Positions 45,224 through 53,284 of a stretch of 64,000 nt of DNA are shown one piece after another. Numbering within the stretch: the stretch's first letter is position 1; each line of letters begins with the position of its first letter. Location of the stretch: the NCBI GenBank assembly GCA_027484105.1, contig JAIXUG010000016.1:1-64000 (forward strand), written 5' to 3'. A model generated the notes under the pieces. That model ran no database searches. It saw only the letters and a program-made list of their open reading frames with translations, and was not told the DNA's origin. The DNA is from Comamonadaceae bacterium. GTDB lineage: Bacteria > Pseudomonadota > Gammaproteobacteria > Burkholderiales > Burkholderiaceae_C. The position numbers were made by a program, and so were the translations under genes.

Positions 45224-46201
45224 ATGCTTTCAAGAACCGCCGATCATTTGTTCTGGATGTCCCGTTACATGGAGCGGGCGGAGAACACCGCCCGGATGCT
45301 GAATGTGAGTTACGAGACCTCGCTCTTGCCCCAGTCGGCTGCGGCCGTCGAAGCCGGGTGGGAGGGTCTTTTGTCCATCAGCGAGTTGTTGCCTTCGTAC
45401 CTGGCGCTGTACAAAAGCATCAGCCCCCGCGATGTGATGGCCTTCATGGTGCGCGATGAAAACAACCCCTCGTCCATCTTGTCTTGCTTGCGGGCTGCGC
45501 GGGAGAACGCCCGTGCCGTGCGCGGGACGCTCACCACCGAGGTGTGGGAGACGCAAAACCAGACCTGGCTGGAGGTCAACCGCATGCTCAAAAACGGAGA
45601 CTTTGAGCGCGATCCGGGCCAATTTTTTGAATGGGTGAAGTTCCGCTCGCACCTCTCACGCGGTGTGACGGTGGGCACCATGCTGATGGACGAGTCGCTG
45701 TATTTCATGCGCATGGGCACTTTTTTGGAGCGGGCCGACAACACGGCGCGCTTGGTGGATGTGAAGTTCCACGCCATGCAAAACGACTTTTTTGGCGCCC
45801 CGCAATACGGCGCGCCTGAGAACGAAGCCTCGCAGGAATACGACTTCTACCACTGGAGCGCGATCTTGCGCAGCGTGAGTGGTTTTGAGGTGTACCGCAA
45901 GGTGTACCGCGACGTGATCCGCCCCGAGCGGGTGGCCGAGCTGCTGATCTTGCGGCCTGACATGCCCCGTTCACTGCTGGCCAGCCTGAACGAGGTGGTG
46001 TCGAATTTGAAGCTGGTCTCGCACGATGCCGACAGCGACACCTTGCGCCACGCGGGCCGCTTGCGTTCAGAACTGGCCTTTGGCCGCATCGACGAGATCC
46101 TGGCCACTGGCCTGCACGCTTACCTGACGCAGTTTCTGGAGCGGGTGAATGTGCTGGGCGGGCGCATCAGCCGCGAATTTTTGATGCCGCAAGCGGCCTG
46201 A
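45224..46201 (+). CDS. Alpha-E domain protein (DUF403)
   Basis: 325 residues, almost wholly helical. MLSRTADHLFWMSRYMERAE at the N-terminus and a second ERADNTARLVDVK segment are the alpha-E signature. Its role is unknown; it always occurs with the circularly permuted ATP-grasp ligase and often a transglutaminase, suggesting a complex. ATG 45224 is preceded by AGGGAG. Paralog of the C-terminal half of the fused gene on the other strand. Convergent with xth, one base apart. Confidence 0.92.
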   Translation: MLSRTADHLFWMSRYMERAENTARMLNVSYETSLLPQSAAAVEAGWEGLLSISELLPSYLALYKSISPRDVMAFMVRDENNPSSILSCLRAARENARAVRGTLTTEVWETQNQTWLEVNRMLKNGDFERDPGQFFEWVKFRSHLSRGVTVGTMLMDESLYFMRMGTFLERADNTARLVDVKFHAMQNDFFGAPQYGAPENEASQEYDFYHWSAILRSVSGFEVYRKVYRDVIRPERVAELLILRPDMPRSLLASLNEVVSNLKLVSHDADSDTLRHAGRLRSELAFGRIDEILATGLHAYLTQFLERVNVLGGRISREFLMPQAA

Positions 46202-46202
46202 T

Positions 46203-46982
46203 TCAGTCCAGCGTCAGCACCACCGGCGCATGGTCGCTGGGGCGCTCGTTTTTGCGGGGCGCGCGGTCGATCACGCAGGCACTGGCGCGGGCCTTGAGGG
46301 CTTGCGAAATCAAGATGTGGTCAATGCGCAGTCCCCGGTTGCGGCGGAAGGCGAACTCGCGGTAATCCCACCAGCTGTAGCTTTTCTCGGGTTGCTCAAA
46401 CAGCCGGAAGCTGTCGGTCAGACCGAGTCCGATCAGCGCTTGCAGCTTTTCGCGTTCGGCATCGGTGCAGTGGATGGTGCCCGCCAGGCCCACCGGGTCC
46501 CACATGTCCAGTTCGTCAAATGTGATGTTGTAGTCGCCCAGCAGCACCAGGTTGGGGTGTTGTTGCATCTGGCTGCCCACCCAGTCGCACAGGGCATCCA
46601 GCCAGCGCATTTTGTAGACAAACTTGTCGCTGTCAGGTGCTTGCCCGTTGGGGAAATAAGCGCCAATGACACGCACCGTGCCACCTGCGCCGTCGGGGTA
46701 GGTGGCGGCGATCACGCGCGACATGTCGTCTTCAAAACCCGGGATGTTTTTCACCACGTCCGCGCCTTCGGATTTGGAGATCAGCGCCACACCGTTGTAG
46801 GTCTTTTGGCCGAACCAGTGCGCCTGGTAGCCCGCCTCGGCAAAGGCCGCTGCAGGAAACTTGTCGTCGGTCAGCTTGAGTTCTTGCAGGGCCAGCACCT
46901 CGGTGGGGTGGGCGGCCAGCCAGTCCAGCACCTGGGGCAGGCGCACAGACAGTGAATTGACGTTCCAGGTGGCGATGTTCAT
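46203..46982 (-). CDS. xth: Exodeoxyribonuclease III
   Basis: AP endonuclease and 3'-5' exonuclease for base-excision repair. 259 residues, full length. Motifs: ATWNVNSLSVRL, LALQELKLTDDKFP (catalytic Glu), GDYNITFDELDMWDP and RIDHILIS, with SDHAPVVLTL supplying the C-terminal Asp-His pair. ATG 46982 overlaps the folA stop (ATGA), so it is the last gene of thyA-folA-xth. Confidence 0.96.
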   Translation of the reverse strand: MNIATWNVNSLSVRLPQVLDWLAAHPTEVLALQELKLTDDKFPAAAFAEAGYQAHWFGQKTYNGVALISKSEGADVVKNIPGFEDDMSRVIAATYPDGAGGTVRVIGAYFPNGQAPDSDKFVYKMRWLDALCDWVGSQMQQHPNLVLLGDYNITFDELDMWDPVGLAGTIHCTDAEREKLQALIGLGLTDSFRLFEQPEKSYSWWDYREFAFRRNRGLRIDHILISQALKARASACVIDRAPRKNERPSDHAPVVLTLD

Positions 46983-47485
46983 GGGTTGCGAGGGTGTTGG
47001 TAGGTGACAAACGCAAACCCCAAACCGCTGGCGCTGGTGTGTGATTCGCGTTGCACTTCTTGCCAGTCAGATGTCAGGGTGGGCGCGAAGGCATCGCCTT
47101 CAAAGTCGGCGTCGATTTCGGTGACGACCGCCGTGCTGGCCAGTGGTTCGGCTTGGCGGTAGATCTCGGCGCCGCCCATGATCCAGGCCTGGGGGGCATC
47201 GCCACACAGGCGCATGGCGTCTTCGATGGATGCGGCACGCAACGCGCCCTCGGCTCGCCAGTCGCTCTGGCGCGTGACCACGATGTTGACGCGACCCGGC
47301 AGGGGGCGAAAGCGTGCGGGCAGCGAATCCCAGGTCTTGCGGCCCATGATGACCGGCTGGCCCAGCGTGACACGCTTGAAGTGCGCCAGGTCCTCAGGCA
47401 GGTGCCAGGGCATCTGGTTGTCTTTGCCGATCACGCCGTTGCGGGCGCGGGCATAAATCAGGTGCAGTTGCATCCCGGCGGCCAT
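46979..47485 (-). CDS. folA: Dihydrofolate reductase
   Basis: Reduces dihydrofolate to tetrahydrofolate with NADPH, recycling the cofactor oxidised by ThyA. 168 residues. NGVIGKDNQMPWHLPEDLAHF holds the Met20-type loop and catalytic Asp equivalent (E/D region), PVIMGRKTWDSLP and GGAEIYRQAEP are the NADPH-binding parts. The ATG at 47485 overlaps the thyA stop (TGATG); the ATG at 47473 gives MQLHLIYARARN, closer to other DHFR starts. The chromosomal type, not a cassette-borne trimethoprim-resistance form. Confidence 0.95.
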   Translation of the reverse strand: MAAGMQLHLIYARARNGVIGKDNQMPWHLPEDLAHFKRVTLGQPVIMGRKTWDSLPARFRPLPGRVNIVVTRQSDWRAEGALRAASIEDAMRLCGDAPQAWIMGGAEIYRQAEPLASTAVVTEIDADFEGDAFAPTLTSDWQEVQRESHTSASGLGFAFVTYQHPRNP

Positions 47486-48336
47486 CAAACCGCCACCGGT
47501 GCCTTGATGGCGGGGTGGCATTCGTAGCCCAGCACCTCGAAGTCTTCGTATTGGTAGTCGAAGATCGAATCGGGGCGGCGCTTGATGTTCAAGGTCGGGT
47601 AGGCCATGGGCGCACGGCTCAGTTGCAGCGCCACCTGCTCCTGGTGGTTGGCATAGATGTGGCAGTCGCCACCGGTCCAAATGAAGTCGCCCACATCCAT
47701 GTCGCACTGCTGCGCGATCATGTGGGTGAGCAGGGCGTAGCTGGCGATGTTGAAAGGCACGCCCAAAAAGATGTCGGCACTGCGTTGGTACAGCTGGCAG
47801 CTGAGTTTGGCCTTCTCGCCGGGGTTTTGCGCGGGGGCCACATAGAACTGGAAGAAAGCATGGCAGGGCATCAAAGCCATCTTGTCCAGCTCGGCCACGT
47901 TCCAGGCGCTCACGATGATGCGGCGACTGTCCGGGTTGTTTTGGAGCGTGTCCATGACCTGCTGGATCTGGTCGATGTGGCCGCCGCCAGGGGTGGGCCA
48001 GCTGCGCCACTGCACGCCATACACCGGGCCCAGGTCACCGTCTTCGCGTGCCCACTCGTCCCAGATGGTGCAGCCGCGCTCTTGCAGCCATTTGACGTTG
48101 CTGTCGCCGCGCAAAAACCACAGCAGCTCCACGATGATGGCTTTGAGGAACACCTTTTTGGTGGTCACCAAGGGAAAGCCCTCGTTCAGGTCAAAGCGCA
48201 TCTGGTGGCCAAACACGCTCTTGGTGCCGGTGCCGGTGCGGTCGCCTTTTTGCACGCCCGCCCTGTCAACATGGCGCATGAAGTCTTCGTATTGGCTGCG
48301 GATGGGGCGGGGAAGGGGCTGGGCAGGTGTATTCAT
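47485..48336 (-). CDS. thyA: Thymidylate synthase
   Basis: Converts dUMP to dTMP with methylene-tetrahydrofolate, which is oxidised to dihydrofolate and restored by the next gene, folA. 283 residues. [36 protein letters not shown], catalytic Cys in [28 protein letters not shown] and [11 protein letters not shown] are all present. ATG 48336 ([19 protein letters not shown]) suits the family; the frame is open further upstream without similarity. First gene of a tightly overlapping operon, divergent from the locus B kinase across 110 bp. Confidence 0.97.
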   Translation of the reverse strand: MNTPAQPLPRPIRSQYEDFMRHVDRAGVQKGDRTGTGTKSVFGHQMRFDLNEGFPLVTTKKVFLKAIIVELLWFLRGDSNVKWLQERGCTIWDEWAREDGDLGPVYGVQWRSWPTPGGGHIDQIQQVMDTLQNNPDSRRIIVSAWNVAELDKMALMPCHAFFQFYVAPAQNPGEKAKLSCQLYQRSADIFLGVPFNIASYALLTHMIAQQCDMDVGDFIWTGGDCHIYANHQEQVALQLSRAPMAYPTLNIKRRPDSIFDYQYEDFEVLGYECHPAIKAPVAV

Positions 48337-48380
48337 GATCACTGAGTTTAAGCCACCCGCCCGCTGAACTGACCTTGTCG

Positions 48381-48397
48381 GTCCCCACGAGAGGGAC
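48381..48397 (+). other. Hairpin between thyA and the locus B kinase gene
   Basis: GTCCC-CACGAGA-GGGAC, a 5-bp inverted repeat about 50 bp upstream of the kinase ATG. It could be an operator half-site pair. I see no clear 10-bp phased CCTAC/CCTTCA array in this gap, unlike the locus A kinase. Confidence 0.25.
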
Positions 48398-48446
48398 ATT
48401 GTTACCATTCTTGTTGTCGAGTAAAGCTTGTAAACCAAAAGAAAAC

Positions 48447-50357
48447 ATGTCCAGTCACCAATCTTGGGGATCATTGCTGAAGCGCTGGGCATGGGTGCTT
48501 TTTCTGGCGCTTGCCCTGTGGGGGCCAATGGCTGCCAGGGCACAAGACCACATCTTAGAAAAATCCCTTTGGACCGACACCACGGGGAGTGCCAACTTTG
48601 AGCAGGCCCGCTCAGCTCATTACACGCCCTACAAAGGCGTGCTCAGCCAGGGCTTTGGCCGGGATGTGCAGTGGGTCAGGTTAACCATTGACGGCGTTCA
48701 AGCAGGTGTCACCGACAAGTTGGTGCTGCGCATTCGCCCGGTTTTCCTCGACCAGATCACGCTTTTTGACCCACTTGAATTGGATCAGGGAAGCCCAGCC
48801 CGCTCGGCGGGGGACACTGAGTTGCTGGTTTCGGCCGAGTTTGAATCCCTGAACCATGCGTTCGTCATTCCTGCGCAAAGTACGCCGCGTCACATTTGGC
48901 TGCGCCTGGCCACCACCAGCACACAACTCATGCATGTAGAGGTGCTCACGCCCCGTGAGATGCTGCGCCAGGAACACAGCTTGTGGCTGGTGTACTCGGC
49001 CTTGCTGGCACTCATCCTGTCTTTTTTGGTCTGGGTTTTTCTGGCTTGGTTACGCGATCGTGATCCGGTCAACGGTCTGTTCGTGCTGCGCCAGGCCGTC
49101 ATTCTCATCTTCACAGCCAGCTATCTGGGTTACCACCGCATCCTCCTGGCCGATGTCATGGAACCACGGGCCCAAGACATGTTCTACAGCTGGATGGCTT
49201 TGCTTGTGACTGGCTCGTCCTTTGTATTTGAATACCGTTTCCTCCGTGAGTACCACCTCCCACGCTGGGCACATCTGCTGCTCACCGGCTTACTGATGGT
49301 GTCTGCTGCTTTGCTTGTATTGATGTTCCTCGGTTACAAACTGGCAGCTTTGAGCGGAAACATGACGCTCAATGGTGTGGGTCTGATCATCTTGATGTTG
49401 GTGTCCGTGAGTCTTCAACCGCGCCAGAGCGATGAGGTCGATGCCTACAGCTACTTTTTGCCCAAGCAAGCGGTGGTTGGCTATTACCTCACCATCGTCC
49501 TCGTGCTGGCCTTCAGCATCTTGCCCAGCTTGGGTGTGTTGCAAGGCAACATGCTCTCAATCTATGGCGTTCTGCTCTATGGCTTGATCTCAGGACTGTT
49601 CATGACCAGCTTGCTGGTTGTGCGCTCCCGTCAACTCGAACGCATTCGGGTGGAGGTGGCCAACAGTCTGTTTCTTTCGCGGGAGCAACTGGCGCTCGAA
49701 ACGCGTCGCCGCCAAGACCAATCGCAGCTGCTCAACATGCTGATGCACGAGCTCAAGACGCCCTTGGCTGTGATTGACCTGGCCATCAAGGACCGTGCCG
49801 CCACTGACAAAGCCCAAAACTATGTGGGTCGTGCCATCGACAACATGAAATCCATCCTCAACCGCTGCGTGCAGACCGACCAATTGGTCGATCGACCGTT
49901 TGAACTCCAGCACCAACACTTCGATTTGGTTAAGCAAGTCTACAAATGGCTGCAAGACAATCCGCAGGCTGAGGGGCGCATGACTCTGCAAGTCGTGGCT
50001 GAGGCGCCCGTTGAAACTGACTTGCAATGCGTGAAAATCATCTTCAGCAACCTCATTGAGAACGCCCTCAAATACGGCGATCCGCAGCAAGCTGTTCTGG
50101 TCTCATTGGAGCCACAAACCCATACAGACAGACGAAGAGGCTGGTGCCTTCAGGTGCGCAACGCGCTGGGCGTGGCTGGCCTGCCCGATCCCGAAATGGT
50201 TTTTACCAAGTACTACCGCAGTGCCGCAGCCCAGCGCCAGTCTGGCACGGGCCTGGGGCTGTTTCTATCGCACAAACTGGCCCAACAAATTGGCGCTGAA
50301 CTGCACTACCAGCCCACCGACAATCACATCTGCTTTGAACTATGGCTGCCCACCTGA
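48447..50357 (+). CDS. Sensor histidine kinase of locus B (7TMR-DISM-like sensor)
   Basis: 636 residues from ATG 48447 ([20 protein letters not shown]), whose signal peptide ends ARA-QD and has no lipobox, unlike its locus A relative. An upstream in-frame start at 48375 is less likely. Residues about 40-170 are a DISMED2-like periplasmic domain ([28 protein letters not shown]), followed by about seven membrane helices (185-395). HisKA has His434 in [17 protein letters not shown]-box [14 protein letters not shown]-box [13 protein letters not shown]. It overlaps the regulator gene by 16 nt. The ligand is unknown. Same domain order and positions as the locus A kinase but clearly diverged. Confidence 0.92.
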   Translation: MSSHQSWGSLLKRWAWVLFLALALWGPMAARAQDHILEKSLWTDTTGSANFEQARSAHYTPYKGVLSQGFGRDVQWVRLTIDGVQAGVTDKLVLRIRPVFLDQITLFDPLELDQGSPARSAGDTELLVSAEFESLNHAFVIPAQSTPRHIWLRLATTSTQLMHVEVLTPREMLRQEHSLWLVYSALLALILSFLVWVFLAWLRDRDPVNGLFVLRQAVILIFTASYLGYHRILLADVMEPRAQDMFYSWMALLVTGSSFVFEYRFLREYHLPRWAHLLLTGLLMVSAALLVLMFLGYKLAALSGNMTLNGVGLIILMLVSVSLQPRQSDEVDAYSYFLPKQAVVGYYLTIVLVLAFSILPSLGVLQGNMLSIYGVLLYGLISGLFMTSLLVVRSRQLERIRVEVANSLFLSREQLALETRRRQDQSQLLNMLMHELKTPLAVIDLAIKDRAATDKAQNYVGRAIDNMKSILNRCVQTDQLVDRPFELQHQHFDLVKQVYKWLQDNPQAEGRMTLQVVAEAPVETDLQCVKIIFSNLIENALKYGDPQQAVLVSLEPQTHTDRRRGWCLQVRNALGVAGLPDPEMVFTKYYRSAAAQRQSGTGLGLFLSHKLAQQIGAELHYQPTDNHICFELWLPT

Positions 50358-51040
50358 GCATTGTTCTCGTTGAAGACAACGACGATCTGCGTGAACTCAC
50401 GGCCGACGCGCTGCGTGATGAAGGCCACCACGTGGTGGCCCTGAGCTGCGCCGAAGAAATCGAAGATCAGGCTCGTGGCGTTGCCGCTGACGTATTTCTC
50501 ATTGATCTGAACCTGCCCGGTGAAGATGGCTTCAGCCTCTCTCGCCGTATCCGCCAGGCGCATCCACTTGTGGGCATCATCATCATTTCGGCCCGCTCGG
50601 ACTTGCAAGACAAAGTTGTGGGCTACGACAGTGGCGCCGACTGGTATCTGCCCAAGCCCGTGCCCTTTGCCGAGTTGTCGGCTGCGCTCAAAAGCTTTGC
50701 CCGCCGCCGCCTAGCGCAGCAGGTTGATACTGTGATGCCCTCCGGTGGTTTGCGCTTGCAACAGCGTGAGCTGCACGGGCCTGTGGGCAGCGTGCGCCTC
50801 ACGCCCGCAGAAGAAAACCTCCTCACCGCCTTTGCCCGTGCGCCCTCGGGCCGACTCGAAAATTGGCAACTGCTCGAACTGTTTGGCATGGACAACGCCG
50901 ACGTCAGCAAAACCAGCCTCGAGGTGCGCATCACCCGCTTGCGCAAGAAACTCAGCCAAGCTGGTGCAATGGGGCCTTGCCTCGAATCCATCCGTGGTAT
51001 CGGCTACCAGTTGAATGTACCGGTGCAAGTGAGGGCTTGA
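50342..51040 (+). CDS. OmpR-family response regulator of locus B
   Basis: 232 residues. The receiver has E11/D12, phospho-acceptor D55 (FLIDLNLPGEDG) and K105 (YLPKP). The winged helix (about 140-230) includes VRLTPAEENLLTAFARAP and TSLEVRITRLRKKLSQAG. ATG 50342 lies inside the kinase end, so the two are coupled. It probably controls tpsB-tpsA through the phased repeats at 51112-51157. Very similar to the locus A regulator in both domains, so cross-talk between loci is possible. Confidence 0.93.
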   Translation: MAAHLSIVLVEDNDDLRELTADALRDEGHHVVALSCAEEIEDQARGVAADVFLIDLNLPGEDGFSLSRRIRQAHPLVGIIIISARSDLQDKVVGYDSGADWYLPKPVPFAELSAALKSFARRRLAQQVDTVMPSGGLRLQQRELHGPVGSVRLTPAEENLLTAFARAPSGRLENWQLLELFGMDNADVSKTSLEVRITRLRKKLSQAGAMGPCLESIRGIGYQLNVPVQVRA

Positions 51041-51049
51041 TTTGTAGAA

Positions 51050-51080
51050 GCCCTGGTCTCAGGGCGATACCTGGTGTATC
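51050..51080 (+). terminator. Two adjacent perfect hairpins after the locus B regulator
   Basis: GCCCTG-GTCT-CAGGGC (51050-51065) is followed without a gap by GATAC-CTGGT-GTATC (51066-51080), starting 9 nt after the regulator stop. No T-run follows directly, so this may separate kinase-regulator mRNA from tpsB mRNA by partial termination or by blocking 3' decay. Confidence 0.4.
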
Positions 51081-51111
51081 GGTGCACTTCTTTACGGCTA
51101 AGTGTGCAGCC

Positions 51112-51157
51112 CCTACAAAAGAAAATTCCTTCATAAGCCTTCATTTGCCTTCACTTT
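51112..51157 (+). promoter_or_regulatory. Probable OmpR-type operator upstream of the locus B adhesin genes
   Basis: CCTTCA occurs at 51128, 51138 and 51148, exactly 10 bp apart. Just upstream, CCTACAAAAG (51112) matches the CCTACAAAAA units of locus A, and its inverse TTTGTAG is at 51041. The array sits between the regulator gene and tpsB-B, in the same context as in locus A. Confidence 0.6.
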
Positions 51158-51184
51158 GCCAGTTTATGTTGGCAAATTTAGCAA

Positions 51185-51204
51185 TTTGAAAGCCTTTGAA
51201 AGGT
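51185..51204 (+). promoter_or_regulatory. Second 10-bp direct repeat near the lone winged-helix start
   Basis: TTTGAAAG at 51185 recurs at 51195, a 10-bp period in the opposite sense to CCTTCA (TGAAGG-like) and resembling the TTTTTGTAGG units of locus A. It covers the TTG start of the winged-helix frame, so either the array or that start may be misread. Confidence 0.4.
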
Positions 51205-51555
51205 TTCTGTCGGTTCTTTTTTTTTAATCAACAGCATCTACATATTCGGCAGCATGCTGTGCTCTCACTTCACAAACTCGATCTGACCGGCCCTGCCGGT
51301 ACCGTCCGCCTCACGGCGACCGAAGCCACTTTGCTCCAAGCCTTTGCGCAATCGACCGATGCTCGGCTGGCGTTCGAGCAAGTCGCGCAGTGCATGGGCA
51401 TCGTGCTCAGTGAGGAGCAGAAATCCAATATTCAAGTGCGCATGGTGCGTCTGCGCAAAAAGCTGCACGAAGCGGGCGCTGAAGGCGCTGTCATCGAAGC
51501 CATTCGCAACGTCGGGTACCAGTTCTTTGATGAGCTGGACATCCGCAAATCATGA
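51196..51555 (+). CDS. Stand-alone OmpR-type winged-helix domain, no receiver
   Basis: About 119 residues. From residue 27 on it aligns with the DNA-binding domain of both regulators: GTVRLTATEATLLQAFAQ, IQVRMVRLRKKLHEAG and IEAIRNVGYQF. There is no receiver domain, so it cannot be controlled by phosphorylation in the usual way. The start is uncertain: TTG 51196 or GTG 51259 (MLSLHKLDLTG), no ATG in frame. A T9 run at 51217-51225 lies in the first part. The stop overlaps the tpsB ATG (ATGA), which keeps it translationally tied to tpsB. It may be a decayed duplicate of the regulator or a real small activator or competitor at the operators. Confidence 0.65.
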   Translation: MKGFCRFFFFNQQHLHIRQHAVLSLHKLDLTGPAGTVRLTATEATLLQAFAQSTDARLAFEQVAQCMGIVLSEEQKSNIQVRMVRLRKKLHEAGAEGAVIEAIRNVGYQFFDELDIRKS

Positions 51556-53276
51556 GCCAGGCCATGAACATGAACACACGCCTGATCACCGCGCTGCTCG
51601 CAGCTTTGCCCTCGTATGCCACAGCAGCTGCCCCAGACGCTGGCTCGGTGCTGCAGCAACTCGAAGCCCGTCCCGGTGGCACCCTGTTTGCCCCCGCACT
51701 CAAAATCCCCGTGGTGCCCACACCACCCGCTGCCGACCACAGCGGCCCGGTGGTGCGTGTCAATGCCTTTCAGATCGAAGGTGCCACCCTGCTCAGCCCC
51801 AACACCTTGCAAGCCACATTGAAAGGCTTCAGTGGCCGAGACCTCAGCCTCACCCAATTGCAAGAGGCTGCCTGGGTCATCGTTCAGACCTACCGAGAGG
51901 CTGGCTGGTTGGTCAACGCCTGGGTGCCACAGCAAGAGATTGAAGCAGGCGTGGTCAAGTTGCGTGTGGTCGAGGCGCGCCTCGGCCAAGTGCGCATTCA
52001 GTACCCTGAAGCCCGACTACCGCGCAAGCGCATCCAGGCCATGGCCGATGACCAACTGGCTGTGGGCCAGCCGGTCAACCTGCACCAGGTCGATCGGCTG
52101 CTTTTATTGCTTGACGACATGCCCGGCGTGGTGGCCACGGCCACATTTGCTGCAGGCACTGAGGTAGGGAGCACCGATGTGCTGATCACTTTGGGCCAAG
52201 GCAAAACCCTCGACGCCACCATCACAGCCGACAACTTCGGCGCAGTCTCTACGGGCCGCAACCGCAGCATCGCCAGCTTGTGGGTGCACAACCCCGCAGG
52301 GTGGGGCGATGCCATCCAGCTTCAAGCTGTGGCCACCGACGGCAGCCGTTACGGCCGCTTGGCCTATACGCTGCCGGTCGGTTTGCAAGGTGTGCGTGTC
52401 GGTGTGCAGGCGTCCGACATGCGATACCACTTGGTGGGCAGCTTTGCCGCGCTGCAAGCAAGCGGTTCGGCCCAAGTTTGGGGGGCAGAACTCACCGCAC
52501 CGCTGATTCGCCGACCCGAGCGTAATCTGAGCGCTCGACTGACCGCCGATCGCAAAGCATTTGACAACCTGGCTCTGGCCAACACCGGCGACGCCAACCC
52601 CAGCACCATTTCGAATTACCAGTTGGATGTGCTGCGCTTGGCCCTTGCCGGCAATTGGATCGATCGTGCTTGGCGCCCCGCACAAAACACCGCCAGCGTC
52701 CAAAGCAGCTGGGGCAGGGTGGACCTGGCGAATTCGCCAAACGCCACTGCAGACGCCATCGCCGCCAAGACAGCAGGGTCCTTCAGCAAGCTCAACGCCA
52801 ATTACAACCGCGAGCAAAGCCTGACGCGCCAGACCAGCTGGTATGTGCAATCCGCTGTCCAATGGGCAGACCGCAACCTCGATTCGTCAGAAAAAATCTA
52901 CCTGGGCGGTGCCACAGGCGTGCGTGCCTACCCCAGCAATGAAGCGGGTGGCAGCACGGGTGCCACGCTCACCACCGGCTTCAAGCACCGCTTGAACGAT
53001 GCCTTCACGCTCAACGCCTTTGCTGACTGGGGTCGCATCCAGGTCTACAAAAACAACCTCAATGCCGCAGGCAGTGACATCAGCACCGTCAATACCCAGA
53101 GCCTGCAAGGCGCGGGCCTGAGTCTGATCTGGCGCAGCGTGCAAGGTCACGAACTGGCCGCCACCTGGAGCCGCCGCAGCGGGCAAAACCCTGCAGCTAA
53201 CCCCAGCACGGGTTCTGACAGCGATGGCACCCGCACTTTGAACCGTTTGTGGCTGTCGGCCGCACTGAACTTTTGA
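51552..53276 (+). CDS. TpsB outer-membrane transporter of locus B (FhaC/ShlB family)
   Basis: 574 residues from ATG 51552 (MSQAMNMNTRLITALLAALP; internal ATGs nearby). Signal peptide, then POTRA-like domains (about 70-220; TYREAGWLVNAWVPQQEIEA) and a beta barrel. The loop motif is GGATGVRAYPSNEAGG, and the C-terminus LWLSAALNF ends in Phe. It exports the TpsA encoded 8 bp downstream. Related to locus A TpsB over its length, including the shared NRLWLSA end, but too different at the sequence level for a recent copy. Confidence 0.94.
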   Translation: MSQAMNMNTRLITALLAALPSYATAAAPDAGSVLQQLEARPGGTLFAPALKIPVVPTPPAADHSGPVVRVNAFQIEGATLLSPNTLQATLKGFSGRDLSLTQLQEAAWVIVQTYREAGWLVNAWVPQQEIEAGVVKLRVVEARLGQVRIQYPEARLPRKRIQAMADDQLAVGQPVNLHQVDRLLLLLDDMPGVVATATFAAGTEVGSTDVLITLGQGKTLDATITADNFGAVSTGRNRSIASLWVHNPAGWGDAIQLQAVATDGSRYGRLAYTLPVGLQGVRVGVQASDMRYHLVGSFAALQASGSAQVWGAELTAPLIRRPERNLSARLTADRKAFDNLALANTGDANPSTISNYQLDVLRLALAGNWIDRAWRPAQNTASVQSSWGRVDLANSPNATADAIAAKTAGSFSKLNANYNREQSLTRQTSWYVQSAVQWADRNLDSSEKIYLGGATGVRAYPSNEAGGSTGATLTTGFKHRLNDAFTLNAFADWGRIQVYKNNLNAAGSDISTVNTQSLQGAGLSLIWRSVQGHELAATWSRRSGQNPAANPSTGSDSDGTRTLNRLWLSAALNF

Positions 53277-53284
53277 TCAAGACC

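Noticed and set aside
46979-47485. The dihydrofolate reductase as an acquired trimethoprim-resistance gene
   Set aside because: It overlaps thyA and xth in an ordinary operon with matching base composition and no integron or cassette features.
19935-50357. The two loci as inverted repeats able to flip the 26-kb core between them
   Set aside because: The kinases and TpsB proteins are homologous but diverged in amino acids, and I saw no long identical DNA between the loci, so frequent homologous inversion is unlikely.
51184-51225. A rho-independent terminator at GAAAGCCTTTGAAAGGTTTC followed by the T9 run
   Set aside because: The stem is imperfect and about ten bases separate it from the T-run, so it does not form a proper terminator; the sequence is better read as a 10-bp direct repeat.
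17421-53276. VRAYP in place of VRGY in both TpsB loops as a possible inactivating change
   Set aside because: As far as I know this variant is common among TpsB relatives in this group, and both copies share it, so it is not evidence of loss.
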